The notes beneath the pieces are model-generated. The model had not been told where the DNA came from. It ran no database searches and was given only the letters and a program-made list of their open reading frames with translations. Positions 1-7,310 of a stretch of 15,927 nt of DNA are shown here, in pieces. Position numbers and translations under genes: made by a program. The DNA is from an uncultured Bacteroidales bacterium (GTDB lineage Bacteria; Bacteroidota; Bacteroidia; Bacteroidales; Muribaculaceae), in contig USHH01000028.1 of the NCBI GenBank assembly GCA_900554345.1, positions 1 through 15,927 on the forward strand. Direction: 5' to 3'. Numbering within the stretch: the first letter of the stretch is position 1; the number at the start of each line of letters is the position of its first letter.

Positions 1-1123
1 CACATCTGGAGGGGTTGCTGTCGTCAATGGGGAGTCGCTCCTCGCGCAGCGGCTCGCTGAATGGTGTGGGTCCACGCAGTATCGGCTTAGAGCCGTATTG
101 CTCGCGCGCCACGTATGCGGCGAGGCTGAAGATGTCGGAGGGGTCTCCCTCGTTCATCGGAGGTGAGGCAGCGGCGCGAATCAGCGTCACTCCGTAGACG
201 CCGATCCCGAGAGTCATCATGCCTGCCATCCACAGGGCCATGTAGAGGCGCCGGCATCCCCGAAGGGATGCGAGCCATTGCAGCAGGATGAAGAGCGCCA
301 TGAGCAGCAGGCAGAAAGCCACGACTCCGGAATAATAGGGCAGCCCGAGGATGTTGACACACAAAAGCTCCATAGCCCCCGCGAGACGGAAGAGGCCCGG
401 CATCACCAGGCCAAGGATCAGGGCGATGGCAATGAACGCCACCGCCAGGGCCATGACGACGCCCCGGGGCGACCGTCGGTCGCCCCGCCGGGTATAGACA
501 TATATGAGCGCCAGTGCCGGGATGACCAGAAGGTTGAGCAGATGGACACCGATGGAGAGCCCCGTGAGATAGGCGATAAGGATCAGCAGCCGGCTTCGCG
601 CAGGTCCGGGAGAGGCATCCCTCCATCGGATCATAAGCCAGACGCACAGCGCCGTGAGGAGCAGCGACATGGCATAGACCTCGGCCTCCACAGCCGAAAA
701 CCACACGGAGTCGCACCAGGCAAACGACATCGCGCCACCGAAGGCGCCCAGGGCCCCCAGCATCACGCGCCGGCGCGATGCGGCCACGCCGGGCAGCTGT
801 CTCGCCGCATAGAATATCATCCGGAACAGGAGCATGACGGCGAGGGCCGTCATCAGTCCGCTGGCGGCATTGATCAGCAGGGCCTCCCTTCCGGGGGGGG
901 CAAACATGGTGGCGACCCGCATGGCCAGCGACCAGAACGGATTGCCGGGAGGATGGCCGATCTGGAGCGAGGCGGCGGTGACCACGTATTCCGGACAGTC
1001 CCAATATGACGCGCCGCGCTCCATGGTGAGCCAGTAGACCACCAGGGCACATATCAGCGTGGCCCACGAGCCGAAGCGCGTGAGGGTGCGCGTCAAAGCG
1101 GTTATAGACGATGTGCTGATCAT
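1..1123 (-). CDS. DUF2723 (GT117-like) multispanning membrane protein, C-terminus cut by window edge
   Basis: About 374 codons are visible, reading from ATG at 1123 to the left edge without a stop. The protein begins MISTSSITALTRTL and has a first membrane segment at about residues 19-33. It then shows the family hallmark WDCPEY (41-46) followed by GHPPGNP (56-62), the equivalent of the WDCGEF...GHPPG block of DUF2723 proteins. At least six more hydrophobic segments follow. DUF2723 proteins are Bacteroidetes inner-membrane proteins of roughly 1000 residues, related to GT-C/protein O-mannosyltransferases, so about two thirds of the gene lies outside the window. Sugar transfer to secreted proteins is a family-level inference. 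A TAATTTTG box lies only about 11 bp before the ATG, implying a very short leader. A 326-aa ORF overlaps in another frame but is low-complexity and is not the gene. Confidence 0.88.
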   Translation of the reverse strand, partial: MISTSSITALTRTLTRFGSWATLICALVVYWLTMERGASYWDCPEYVVTAASLQIGHPPGNPFWSLAMRVATMFAPPGREALLINAASGLMTALAVMLLFRMIFYAARQLPGVAASRRRVMLGALGAFGGAMSFAWCDSVWFSAVEAEVYAMSLLLTALCVWLMIRWRDASPGPARSRLLILIAYLTGLSIGVHLLNLLVIPALALIYVYTRRGDRRSPRGVVMALAVAFIAIALILGLVMPGLFRLAGAMELLCVNILGLPYYSGVVAFCLLLMALFILLQWLASLRGCRRLYMALWMAGMMTLGIGVYGVTLIRAAASPPMNEGDPSDIFSLAAYVAREQYGSKPILRGPTPFSEPLREERLPIDDSNPSRC

Positions 1124-1134
1124 AATACAGGCTT

Positions 1135-1165
1135 CAAAATTACAAAAAATGTATGAAACAGTAAA
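1135..1165 (-). promoter_or_regulatory. Candidate promoter of the DUF2723 gene
   Basis: On the minus strand TAATTTTG (1142-1135) matches the Bacteroidetes -7 consensus TAnnTTTG. A TTTA at 1165-1162 sits 19 bp upstream as a weak -33 box. The predicted start is about 5 nt before the ATG. It lies just downstream of a minus-strand terminator, so it would be this gene's own promoter. Confidence 0.45.
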
Positions 1166-1200
1166 AAAAGGAAGAAGGCTTGTCTCACCGACACGCCTTC
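1163..1200 (-). terminator. Rho-independent terminator, minus strand
   Basis: GAAGGC (1174-1179) pairs with GCCTTC (1195-1200), with an inner TGTC/GACA pairing. On the minus strand the hairpin is followed by TTCC and seven T (complement of A1163-1169). No long minus-strand gene lies upstream, so it must end a short transcript. Confidence 0.7.
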
Positions 1201-1384
1201 ACTCACGCTCATTAATTCTTTACAATGATATTGATCAAATAACTATTAACATCATTCAGCTTATTATCAACATAAAGCATTTCGCAATCCTACGCTTTCA
1301 CAAGCGGGGTGATATCGGTAAATAATGGTTAATAAAGCCTTGTACGCGTAAAACAGGCGCCACGATGGCGTCGGCTGCATTTAC
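1163..1384 (-). ncRNA. Candidate small RNA of about 220 nt, bounded by a promoter and a terminator
   Basis: A promoter-like pair at 1391-1421 would start a minus-strand transcript near 1384. The terminator at 1174-1200 would end it near 1163. The longest reading frame in it is about 22 codons (from ATG near 1244), has no visible translation signal and is probably not a gene. A short hairpin forms near the 5' end (GCGCCA/TGGCGT, around 1358-1372). A CCGACGCC near the 5' end can pair imperfectly with the 5' arm of the terminator, which would close the RNA end to end. I do not recognise the RNA family. It could instead be a small-peptide gene. Confidence 0.4.
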
Positions 1385-1390
1385 ACGCTG

Positions 1391-1421
1391 CAAAATTAAG
1401 GAAAAGCAAAATAAATTCCAA
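1391..1421 (-). promoter_or_regulatory. Candidate promoter of the 1163-1384 small transcript
   Basis: Minus-strand TTG (1421-1419), a 20-bp spacer, then TAATTTTG (1398-1391). The -7 box matches Bacteroidetes TAnnTTTG exactly and the spacing is in range. Confidence 0.45.
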
Positions 1422-1534
1422 TATTAAATGCATCATAAGAAAAATATTCCATAAGAAAGCCATATGCCGGGATATAATTCCATTGTCATAATGATATAAG
1501 TAGCCGCACAGAAAAATAATCTTTCAGAGGGCAA

Positions 1535-1610
1535 GACGCCCCCGCGCAGCCTCTTCCTGCGAGAAGACGGAGGGAGTGAAGCCGGTTAAGCCACAAAACA
1601 AGAGGGCGTC
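1535..1610. other. GC-rich foldable element upstream of the sufB promoter
   Basis: In an otherwise AT-rich gap, GACGCCC (1535-1541) can pair with GGGCGTC (1604-1610) and encloses CGCAG (1545-1549) pairing with CTGCG (1557-1561). The element ends about 24 bp before the -33 box of sufB, so it is not part of the sufB leader as predicted here. It could be a small RNA, a regulator-binding region, or the leader of a transcript from an unseen promoter. I compared it by eye with SRP RNA, cobalamin and SAM riboswitch cores and found no match. The rest of the gap, about 1422-1534, shows nothing I can name. Confidence 0.3.
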
Positions 1611-1633
1611 CTTATCCGTTATTTTTGTGAGAT

Positions 1634-1664
1634 TTTGTGGTTAGCGGCAAAATAAGTAATTTTG
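1634..1664 (+). promoter_or_regulatory. sufB operon promoter
   Basis: TTTG (1634-1637), a 19-bp spacer, then TAATTTTG (1657-1664): a full match to the Bacteroidetes sigma-ABfr consensus. Predicted transcription starts near 1671, about 20 nt before the sufB ATG. The short leader has no Shine-Dalgarno sequence. Confidence 0.7.
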
Positions 1665-1690
1665 CATAATCAACCACATCCACATGGAAA

Positions 1691-3154
1691 ATGGAAATTG
1701 AAAACGGCAGAGACAAGAGCAGCAAGACGATAGAGGAAGCCACCTCCTCGGAGTATAAATACGGGTTTACCAGCGACATAGAGACCGACATAGTGCCGCC
1801 GGGGCTTAATGAGGACGTGATACGCCTGATATCACGCACCAAAGGGGAGCCGGAATGGCTTCTCGAATTCCGCCTCAAGGCCTACCGCTACTGGCTGACG
1901 CTCCCCATGCCGCGCTGGGCTCACCTGCGCATTCCCGACATAGACTTCCAGGCCATCAGTTACTACGCGGCCCCCAGGAAGAAGGAGCTGAAAAACAGCC
2001 TCGACGAGGTTGACCCGGAGCTGGTGAAGACCTTCAACAAGCTGGGAATATCGCTGGAGGAGCAAAAGCAGCTTGCCGGCGTGGCCGTCGATGCCGTGAT
2101 GGACTCCGTCAGCGTCAAGACCACCCACCGCGAGAAGCTCGCCGAGCTGGGAGTGATCTTCTGCTCCTTCTCGGAGGCGGTGAAGGATTATCCCGACCTG
2201 GTGAGGAAATACCTCGGCACGGTGGTGGGCTACCGCGACAATTTCTTCGCGGCGCTCAACAGCGCGGTCTTCTCCGACGGCTCGTTTGTATATATCCCCA
2301 AGGGTGTCAGGTGTCCGATGGAGCTCAGCACGTATTTCCGCATCAACGCCTCCGGCACGGGGCAGTTCGAGCGCACGCTGATAGTGGCCGACGACGACGC
2401 CTTCGTAAGCTATCTGGAGGGGTGCACGGCGCCGATGCGCGACGAGAACCAGCTTCACGCCGCCATCGTGGAAATCATAGCCGAAGACCGCGCCGAGGTG
2501 AAATACAGCACCGTACAGAACTGGTATGCCGGCGACAGGGACGGCAAGGGGGGCATCTACAACTTCGTGACCAAACGCGGCCTCTGCCGCGGCCACCGCT
2601 CAAAGATATCGTGGACCCAGGTGGAGACCGGCTCGGCCATCACCTGGAAATATCCCTCGTGCGTGCTCAAGGGCGACGAGAGCGTGGGTGAGTTCTACTC
2701 GGTGGCAGTGACCAACAACTACCAGCAGGCCGACACTGGCACGAAGATGATACACCTCGGGAAAAACAGCCGCAGCACCATAGTGAGCAAAGGCATCTCC
2801 GCCGGGCAGTCGGAGAATTCCTACCGCGGTCTGGTGAGGGTGGCGCGCGACGCCACAGGGTGCCGCAACTTCACCCAGTGTGACTCCCTGCTGATGGGCG
2901 ACCGCTGCGGCGCCCACACGTTCCCCTACATCGACGTGCAGAACTCCACGTCCACTCTCGAGCATGAGGCCACCACATCGAAAATCAACGAGATGCAGCT
3001 GTTCTACTGCCGCCAGCGCGGCATCCCGGCCGAGGAGGCCGTGGCCCTCATCGTCAACGGCTACGCCAAGGAGGTGATGAACAAGCTCCCCATGGAGTTT
3101 GCCGTCGAGGCCCAGAAGCTGCTTCAGGTGACGCTGGAGGGCTCGGTGGGGTAA
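1691..3154 (+). CDS. sufB: Fe-S cluster assembly scaffold SufB
   Basis: The 487-residue product has the normal SufB length. SufB is the core of the cytoplasmic SufBCD complex that builds Fe-S clusters with sulfur from SufS. Recognisable blocks include YIPKGVRCPMELSTYFRIN (about 201-219), KISWTQVETGSAITWKYPSC, GEFYSVAVTNNYQQADTGTK, QCDSLLMGDRCGAHTFPYI and EHEATTSKI. The block LFYCRQRGI then supplies the C-terminal cysteine proposed in the E. coli protein to take part in cluster assembly. The C-terminus ends LEGSVG as in many family members. An ATG at 1684 is out of frame and closes at once, so 1691 is the start. The gene directly downstream is phoH, 22 bp away, and not the usual sufC, sufD or sufS. 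Confidence 0.97.
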   Translation: MEIENGRDKSSKTIEEATSSEYKYGFTSDIETDIVPPGLNEDVIRLISRTKGEPEWLLEFRLKAYRYWLTLPMPRWAHLRIPDIDFQAISYYAAPRKKELKNSLDEVDPELVKTFNKLGISLEEQKQLAGVAVDAVMDSVSVKTTHREKLAELGVIFCSFSEAVKDYPDLVRKYLGTVVGYRDNFFAALNSAVFSDGSFVYIPKGVRCPMELSTYFRINASGTGQFERTLIVADDDAFVSYLEGCTAPMRDENQLHAAIVEIIAEDRAEVKYSTVQNWYAGDRDGKGGIYNFVTKRGLCRGHRSKISWTQVETGSAITWKYPSCVLKGDESVGEFYSVAVTNNYQQADTGTKMIHLGKNSRSTIVSKGISAGQSENSYRGLVRVARDATGCRNFTQCDSLLMGDRCGAHTFPYIDVQNSTSTLEHEATTSKINEMQLFYCRQRGIPAEEAVALIVNGYAKEVMNKLPMEFAVEAQKLLQVTLEGSVG

Positions 3155-3176
3155 CCATCCATTCACTCAACAGCCA

Positions 3177-4172
3177 ATGATAGAAAGAATAGTAATAATC
3201 GACGGCGTTGACCCCCAGACGTTTTATGGAGTCAACAATACGAACATCAGCCTTATCCGCAATCTCTTTCCCAAGCTGCGCATGGCGGCAAGGGGCAACG
3301 TGATAAAGGTGATAGGCGAAGACAACGAGACGGCCGAGTTCGAGCGCAAGGTCAAGGAGATCGAGCGCTACGCGGCCACCTACAACAAACTCAGCGAAGA
3401 CGTGATCATCGACATCGTGAAGGGCGAGCCTCCTAAGGCCGTCAACTCCGACGGGGTGATCATCTTCGGGCAGACGGGACGCCCGATCGCACCGCGCAAC
3501 GCCAATCAGGCGAAGATGGTGAGGAGCTTCGCCGAAAACGACCTCACATTCGCGCTCGGCCCGGCCGGCACCGGAAAGACATATATCGCCATAGCCCTTG
3601 CCGTGGCGGCCCTGAAAAACAAGGCCTGCAAGCGCATCATCCTGTCGCGCCCGGCCGTGGAGGCCGGCGAGAAGCTCGGCTTCCTGCCAGGCGACATGAA
3701 AGACAAGATCGACCCCTACCTGCGTCCGCTCTACGACGCGCTCGAAGACATGCTGCCGCAGGTGAAGCTCAAGGAATATATGGAGAGCGACACCATCCAG
3801 ATCGCGCCGCTCGCCTTCATGCGCGGCCGCACCCTCAACGACGCCGTGATCATCCTCGACGAGGCCCAGAACACCACTATCCCGCAGATGAAGATGTTTC
3901 TGACGCGTCTCGGCGTCAACTCCAAGATGATAGTGACCGGCGACGCCACGCAGATCGACCTGCCGCGGGCCGTGCGCAGCGGACTGCTCCACGCTCTGGG
4001 GCTGCTGCTGCGGGTGCCCGGAATCGGGGTGATCGAATACGTGAAGAAAGACATAGTGCGCCATCCGCTCGTGCAGCGCATCGTCGACGCCTACGAGGCC
4101 GAGCCCCGCGACCCGGAGGCACCCGGCGAGGATGCCGCCGCCAACGACCACAATGACCGAACAGATATATGA
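3177..4172 (+). CDS. phoH: PhoH family ATPase
   Basis: The 331-residue product has the usual length of cytoplasmic PhoH/PhoL proteins. A short N-terminal domain (about 1-90) precedes the ATPase core. The Walker A motif GPAGTGKT is at residues 128-135, followed by ILSRPAVEAGEKLGFLPGD (about 155-173). The Walker B motif VIILDEAQN is at about 224-232, followed by the sensor stretch MIVTGDATQIDLP. The family is a predicted RNA-linked ATPase/helicase, often next to ybeY in other bacteria; its exact reaction is not settled. The last ~20 residues are acidic and variable. The stop overlaps the next start as ATGA (4169-4172), so the two genes are translationally coupled. It lies 22 bp after sufB with no visible promoter between, so it probably shares the sufB transcript. 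Confidence 0.96.
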   Translation: MIERIVIIDGVDPQTFYGVNNTNISLIRNLFPKLRMAARGNVIKVIGEDNETAEFERKVKEIERYAATYNKLSEDVIIDIVKGEPPKAVNSDGVIIFGQTGRPIAPRNANQAKMVRSFAENDLTFALGPAGTGKTYIAIALAVAALKNKACKRIILSRPAVEAGEKLGFLPGDMKDKIDPYLRPLYDALEDMLPQVKLKEYMESDTIQIAPLAFMRGRTLNDAVIILDEAQNTTIPQMKMFLTRLGVNSKMIVTGDATQIDLPRAVRSGLLHALGLLLRVPGIGVIEYVKKDIVRHPLVQRIVDAYEAEPRDPEAPGEDAAANDHNDRTDI

Positions 4173-5302
4173 AACCAGGAGACACAGTGCGCTTCCTCAA
4201 TGATGTGGGGGGAGGCGTAGTGACAAAAATCGAAGGCAAGATAGCCTACGTCGATGACAACGGGTTTGAGACGCCGATGCTCATCAAAGACCTTGTGGTG
4301 GTGCTTCCCGCCGGGCATGAGCCGAAGGCGCCGGGAGCGAAGATGTTTGACCAGTCGGCCTACGACGCCGGACGCTCCCCCGCCCCCTCGAAAGAGATAG
4401 TGAAGGAGCCCGAACCGGAGCCGGCCGCACCGGCCCCCGCACCGGAGACACAGCACGGCGACCGCCTCAGCGTGACGCTCGCCTTCGAGCCCACCGACCT
4501 CAGGAGGCTCGACAAATCGCAGTTTAACGCCGTGCTCGTCAACGACTCCAACTACACGCTGGCCTTCACGCTGCTGCGCCGCGCCGATCAGGAGCGCGCC
4601 TGGAGCGTGGTCTATGCCTCCACGGTGGAGCCCAACGAGCTGATGGATGTGGCAAGCTTCACCCACGAGACGCTCGGCACCATCGAGCGGGTGGCCATTC
4701 AGGCCGTGGCCTGGAAACGCGACAGGCCGTTTGAGATCAAGTGCCCTATCTGGATGACGAAGCGTCTGGACCTGACGAAGTTTCACAAGCTCCACTGCTT
4801 CCGTCCGGGTGTCTATTTCGACACGCCGGTGCTGGAGATTCCCGTGATCACCGACGACGTGGCAGCCAATGGCCGGGAGCCGGCCCTTGAGGCGCTGCGC
4901 GAGATCTACGACGAGTCGCTGAGACAGTCGGCCCCGAAGAAGGACACCGAGTCCCGAAAGGGCTTCGCGGCAGGGCGCCGGGAGGCCGCGCGCAAGGCGT
5001 CCGAGGAGGTGGTGGAGGTCGACCTCCACATCGGCGAGCTCACCGACACGCTGGCCGGGATGCAGCCCGTCGACATGCTCACCATGCAGCTCGACACCGT
5101 GAGGAAGACGATGCGCAGGTATGCCTCGCAGCCCGGCCGGAAGATAGTGTTTATCCACGGCAAGGGGGAGGGTGTGCTCCGCAAGGAGGTGCTCAAGCTG
5201 CTCGGGCGCGAGTATCCGGAATCGACTGTGCAGGACGCCTCTTTCCGCGAGTACGGCTTCGGCGCCACGCAGGTGACGGTGAGAAACCCTAAAGCGAAGT
5301 GA
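4169..5302 (+). CDS. DUF2027 and Smr domain protein
   Basis: The 377-residue product starts MKPGDTVRFLNDVGGGVV, a small beta-rich N-terminal domain typical of Bacteroidetes DUF2027 proteins. A Pro/Ala/Glu-rich linker follows (about 65-93), then a central beta-rich DUF2027 region (about 95-230). The C-terminal Smr domain runs from about 282 to 374. It carries the VDLH motif near residue 284 and IHGKGEGVLR at about 329-338, the two signatures of Smr nucleases in MutS2 and related proteins. Smr domains bind or cut nucleic acids, and some act on mRNA at stalled or collided ribosomes. The start overlaps the phoH stop by 4 bp. Pairing with PhoH suggests a role in RNA handling, which is inference from context. 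Confidence 0.9.
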   Translation: MKPGDTVRFLNDVGGGVVTKIEGKIAYVDDNGFETPMLIKDLVVVLPAGHEPKAPGAKMFDQSAYDAGRSPAPSKEIVKEPEPEPAAPAPAPETQHGDRLSVTLAFEPTDLRRLDKSQFNAVLVNDSNYTLAFTLLRRADQERAWSVVYASTVEPNELMDVASFTHETLGTIERVAIQAVAWKRDRPFEIKCPIWMTKRLDLTKFHKLHCFRPGVYFDTPVLEIPVITDDVAANGREPALEALREIYDESLRQSAPKKDTESRKGFAAGRREAARKASEEVVEVDLHIGELTDTLAGMQPVDMLTMQLDTVRKTMRRYASQPGRKIVFIHGKGEGVLRKEVLKLLGREYPESTVQDASFREYGFGATQVTVRNPKAK

Positions 5303-5304
5303 CG

Positions 5305-5739
5305 ATGGCCGACGTTTGGTGGACATATCCGGCGGAGAGCGAGTCGGGCCGCACAGTAATCGTGACGGGCCGCGACGGCGTCGACAGGGAGCGCCTCAGC
5401 GGGAAATACCGCTACCGCATCAACGTGATATGGAACTACACCCCGCTGCCCGACGGGCTCCCCGACGAAATCGACTCGCGCCTCATGGAGGAGGCCACCG
5501 ACGCCCTGCTGGCGGCCTTCCGCAAGGACAAGGTGGCAGTGATGACCGGCATCTACACCGGCGACGGCCGGCGCGACTGGGTGCTTTACTGCAAGAACCT
5601 GAAAATATTCTCCATCGTCTTCAACAAGGCCCTGGAGCCCCTCGACACGATGCCCCTCGTGGTGGAGGCCGAGGAAGACGAAGGTTGGGAGGAATATCTC
5701 CACATGCGCGACGAGACCTACATTCCCGACGCGGACTGA
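5305..5739 (+). CDS. DUF695 domain protein
   Basis: The 144-residue cytoplasmic protein has no signal peptide or membrane segment. It starts MADVWWTYPAESESGRTV and contains YRINVIWNYTPLPDGLPDE (about 34-52), then MEEATDALLAAF and YTGDGRRDWVLYCKN. This Trp/Tyr-rich pattern matches the DUF695 family (about 130-150 residues), whose function is unknown. I chose ATG at 5305, two bases after the Smr gene stop; a GTG at 5299 would add two residues and overlap that stop. It is the last gene of the sufB-phoH-smr run, and a small hairpin follows at 5741-5757. Confidence 0.8.
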   Translation: MADVWWTYPAESESGRTVIVTGRDGVDRERLSGKYRYRINVIWNYTPLPDGLPDEIDSRLMEEATDALLAAFRKDKVAVMTGIYTGDGRRDWVLYCKNLKIFSIVFNKALEPLDTMPLVVEAEEDEGWEEYLHMRDETYIPDAD

Positions 5740-5740
5740 A

Positions 5741-5757
5741 AGCGTGGCAGACACGCT
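5741..5757 (+). terminator. Weak hairpin after the DUF695 gene
   Basis: AGCGTG (5741-5746) and CACGCT (5752-5757) form a 6-bp stem with a 5-nt loop two bases after the stop codon. The downstream sequence is T-rich but lacks a clean T run, so it may only attenuate read-through into the next gene. Confidence 0.35.
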
Positions 5758-5805
5758 ATGACGATTTTCTGATTTTACCATTATTAATTTACCAATCTGA
5801 CAATC

Positions 5806-7215
5806 ATGGGCGGTTTTTTTGGAGTGGCTGCAAGAAAGAGCTGTGTGGCCGACCTATTCTACGGCACTGACTACAATTCCCATCTCGGCACACGCCGTGG
5901 CGGCATGGCCACCTACGACGCGGAGACAGGGCAGTTTCAGCGCTCCATCCATAATCTGGAAAGCTCTTATTTCCGCACTAAGTTCGAGGGCGACCTCGAC
6001 AAATTCAAGGGCGACTCGGGCATCGGCGTCATCTCCGACACCGACGCGCAACCCATCATCATCAACAGCCACCTCGGGCGCTTCGCCATCGTGACCGTGG
6101 CCAAGATCAACAATATGGACGAGCTGGAGAGCGAGCTCCTCAGCCACAACATGCACTTCGCGGAGCTCAGTTCCGGACAGACCAACCAGACGGAGCTGAT
6201 AGCGCTGCTGATCATCCAGGGAAGAAACTTCAAGGAGGGCATAGAGAACGTCTACAACAGAATCAAGGGCTCCTGCTCGATGCTCATCCTCACCGACGAC
6301 GGCATCATAGCGGCACGCGACAAATGGGGGCGCACCCCGATCGTCTTAGGCGCCAAAGAAGGTGCCTGGGCGGCCACCACAGAGTCGACGGCCTTCCCCA
6401 ATCTCGACTACGAGGTGAAGAAATATCTCGGGCCGGGGGAAATCGTGAGGATACGCCCCGAAGGCATGGAGCAGATACGCGAGCCGGAGAAGAAGATGCA
6501 GGTCTGCGCCTTCCTCTGGGTCTACTACGGCTTCCCCACTTCCTGCTACGAGGGAAGAAACGTGGAGGAGATGCGCAACCAGTGTGGCTACGAGATGGGT
6601 CTCACCGACGATTCGGAGGTGGACTATGCCTGCGGCATCCCCGACTCGGGCATAGGCATGGCCATCGGCTATTCGCAGGGCAAGGGAATCCCCTACAGGC
6701 GTGCCATCTCCAAATACACCCCCACCTGGCCCCGCAGCTTCACGCCTCCCCGCCAGGAGCTCCGCGATCTGGTGGCGAAGATGAAGCTGATTCCCAACCG
6801 CGACGTGCTCCGCGGCAGCCGCGCGCTGCTCTGCGACGACTCCATAGTGCGCGGCACACAGCTTCGCGACAACGTCAAGGTGCTCTATGAAGACGGCGCC
6901 AGGGAAGTGCACATCCGCATCGCCTGCCCCCCGCTGATCTACAGCTGCCCGTTTGTCAATTTCTCGGCGTCGAAGAGCGACCTCGAGCTCATCACCCGAC
7001 GCATCATAAAGGATTTCGAGGGCTCGCCCGACAGGAATCTGGAGAAATACGCCACCACGGGCTCGCCGGAATACGAGCGGCTGGTGGAGGAGATCCGCAA
7101 GCGTTTCGGACTGTCGTCGCTGCGCTTCAACACCCTCGAGATCCTGGTGAAGGCCATCGGGCTGCCGAAGTGCAAGATCTGCACCCACTGCTTCGACGGC
7201 TCCTCCTGCTTCTGA
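5806..7215 (+). CDS. PurF-like amidophosphoribosyltransferase paralogue lacking the N-terminal catalytic cysteine
   Basis: The 469-residue protein has PurF architecture: an N-terminal Ntn glutaminase-like domain (about 1-230) and a C-terminal phosphoribosyltransferase domain. It begins MGGFFG, whereas active PurF begins MCGIFG, with Cys as the nucleophile exposed by Met removal. The next Cys is at residue 13. Other glutaminase-side motifs persist (YNSHLGTRRGGM, NSHLGRFAIVTVAKINN). The PRPP loop LLCDDSIVRGTQL is intact at about 341-353. Cysteines in VCAFLWVYY, IACPPLIYSC and CKIC (456-459) resemble the Fe-S ligand pattern of B. subtilis-type PurF. Phosphoribosyl transfer may be driven by free ammonia or a partner, or the reaction may differ. 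The ATG lies 66 bp after the DUF695 gene. From memory, Bacteroidales carry such a paralogue beside true purF. Confidence 0.88.
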   Translation: MGGFFGVAARKSCVADLFYGTDYNSHLGTRRGGMATYDAETGQFQRSIHNLESSYFRTKFEGDLDKFKGDSGIGVISDTDAQPIIINSHLGRFAIVTVAKINNMDELESELLSHNMHFAELSSGQTNQTELIALLIIQGRNFKEGIENVYNRIKGSCSMLILTDDGIIAARDKWGRTPIVLGAKEGAWAATTESTAFPNLDYEVKKYLGPGEIVRIRPEGMEQIREPEKKMQVCAFLWVYYGFPTSCYEGRNVEEMRNQCGYEMGLTDDSEVDYACGIPDSGIGMAIGYSQGKGIPYRRAISKYTPTWPRSFTPPRQELRDLVAKMKLIPNRDVLRGSRALLCDDSIVRGTQLRDNVKVLYEDGAREVHIRIACPPLIYSCPFVNFSASKSDLELITRRIIKDFEGSPDRNLEKYATTGSPEYERLVEEIRKRFGLSSLRFNTLEILVKAIGLPKCKICTHCFDGSSCF

Positions 7216-7221
7216 GCCAAT

Positions 7222-7281
7222 CCGGGTAAATATAATCCGCCCCATGCGACTCATCGCATGGGGCGGATTATATTTACCCGG
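7222..7281. terminator. Perfect 28-bp palindrome between convergent genes, probable bidirectional terminator
   Basis: Bases 7222-7249 are exactly complementary to 7254-7281, leaving only the 4-nt loop CTCA. The stem has a GC-rich tip, an AT-rich middle and a GC base. It starts 7 bp after the PurF-like stop and ends 29 bp before the stop of the opposing coiled-coil gene. There is no outer T run. The placement fits transcription termination from both sides, but the stem is unusually long and perfect. Confidence 0.75.
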
Positions 7282-7310
7282 GAAGCCCGAGCGGAGGATG
7301 GCTTACGGGA

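Noticed and set aside
278..1009. 243-aa plus-strand ORF
   Set aside because: Gln/His/Arg-rich low-complexity antisense translation of the DUF2723 gene.
87..1067. 326-aa minus-strand ORF over the DUF2723 gene
   Set aside because: It is a GC-rich shadow: Arg/Gly/Pro/His-rich with no family motif, while the overlapping frame has WDCPEY, GHPPG and membrane helices.
1176..1244. 22-codon frame inside the left small transcript
   Set aside because: Too short, no conserved feature visible and no start signal; kept only as part of the small-RNA candidate.
1059..1325. 88-aa plus-strand ORF in the left gap
   Set aside because: It spans the DUF2723 start, its promoter and a terminator, and has no recognisable composition or start signal.
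1525..1615. Possible cobalamin riboswitch or SRP RNA
   Set aside because: A few short matches to the cores but neither the B12 box nor the SRP tetraloop region is present, and the sufB promoter lies downstream.
1832..5781. Long minus-strand ORFs opposite sufB, phoH, smr and DUF695 (up to 411 aa)
   Set aside because: All are antisense shadows of strongly recognised genes and are His/Arg/Val-rich with no domain.
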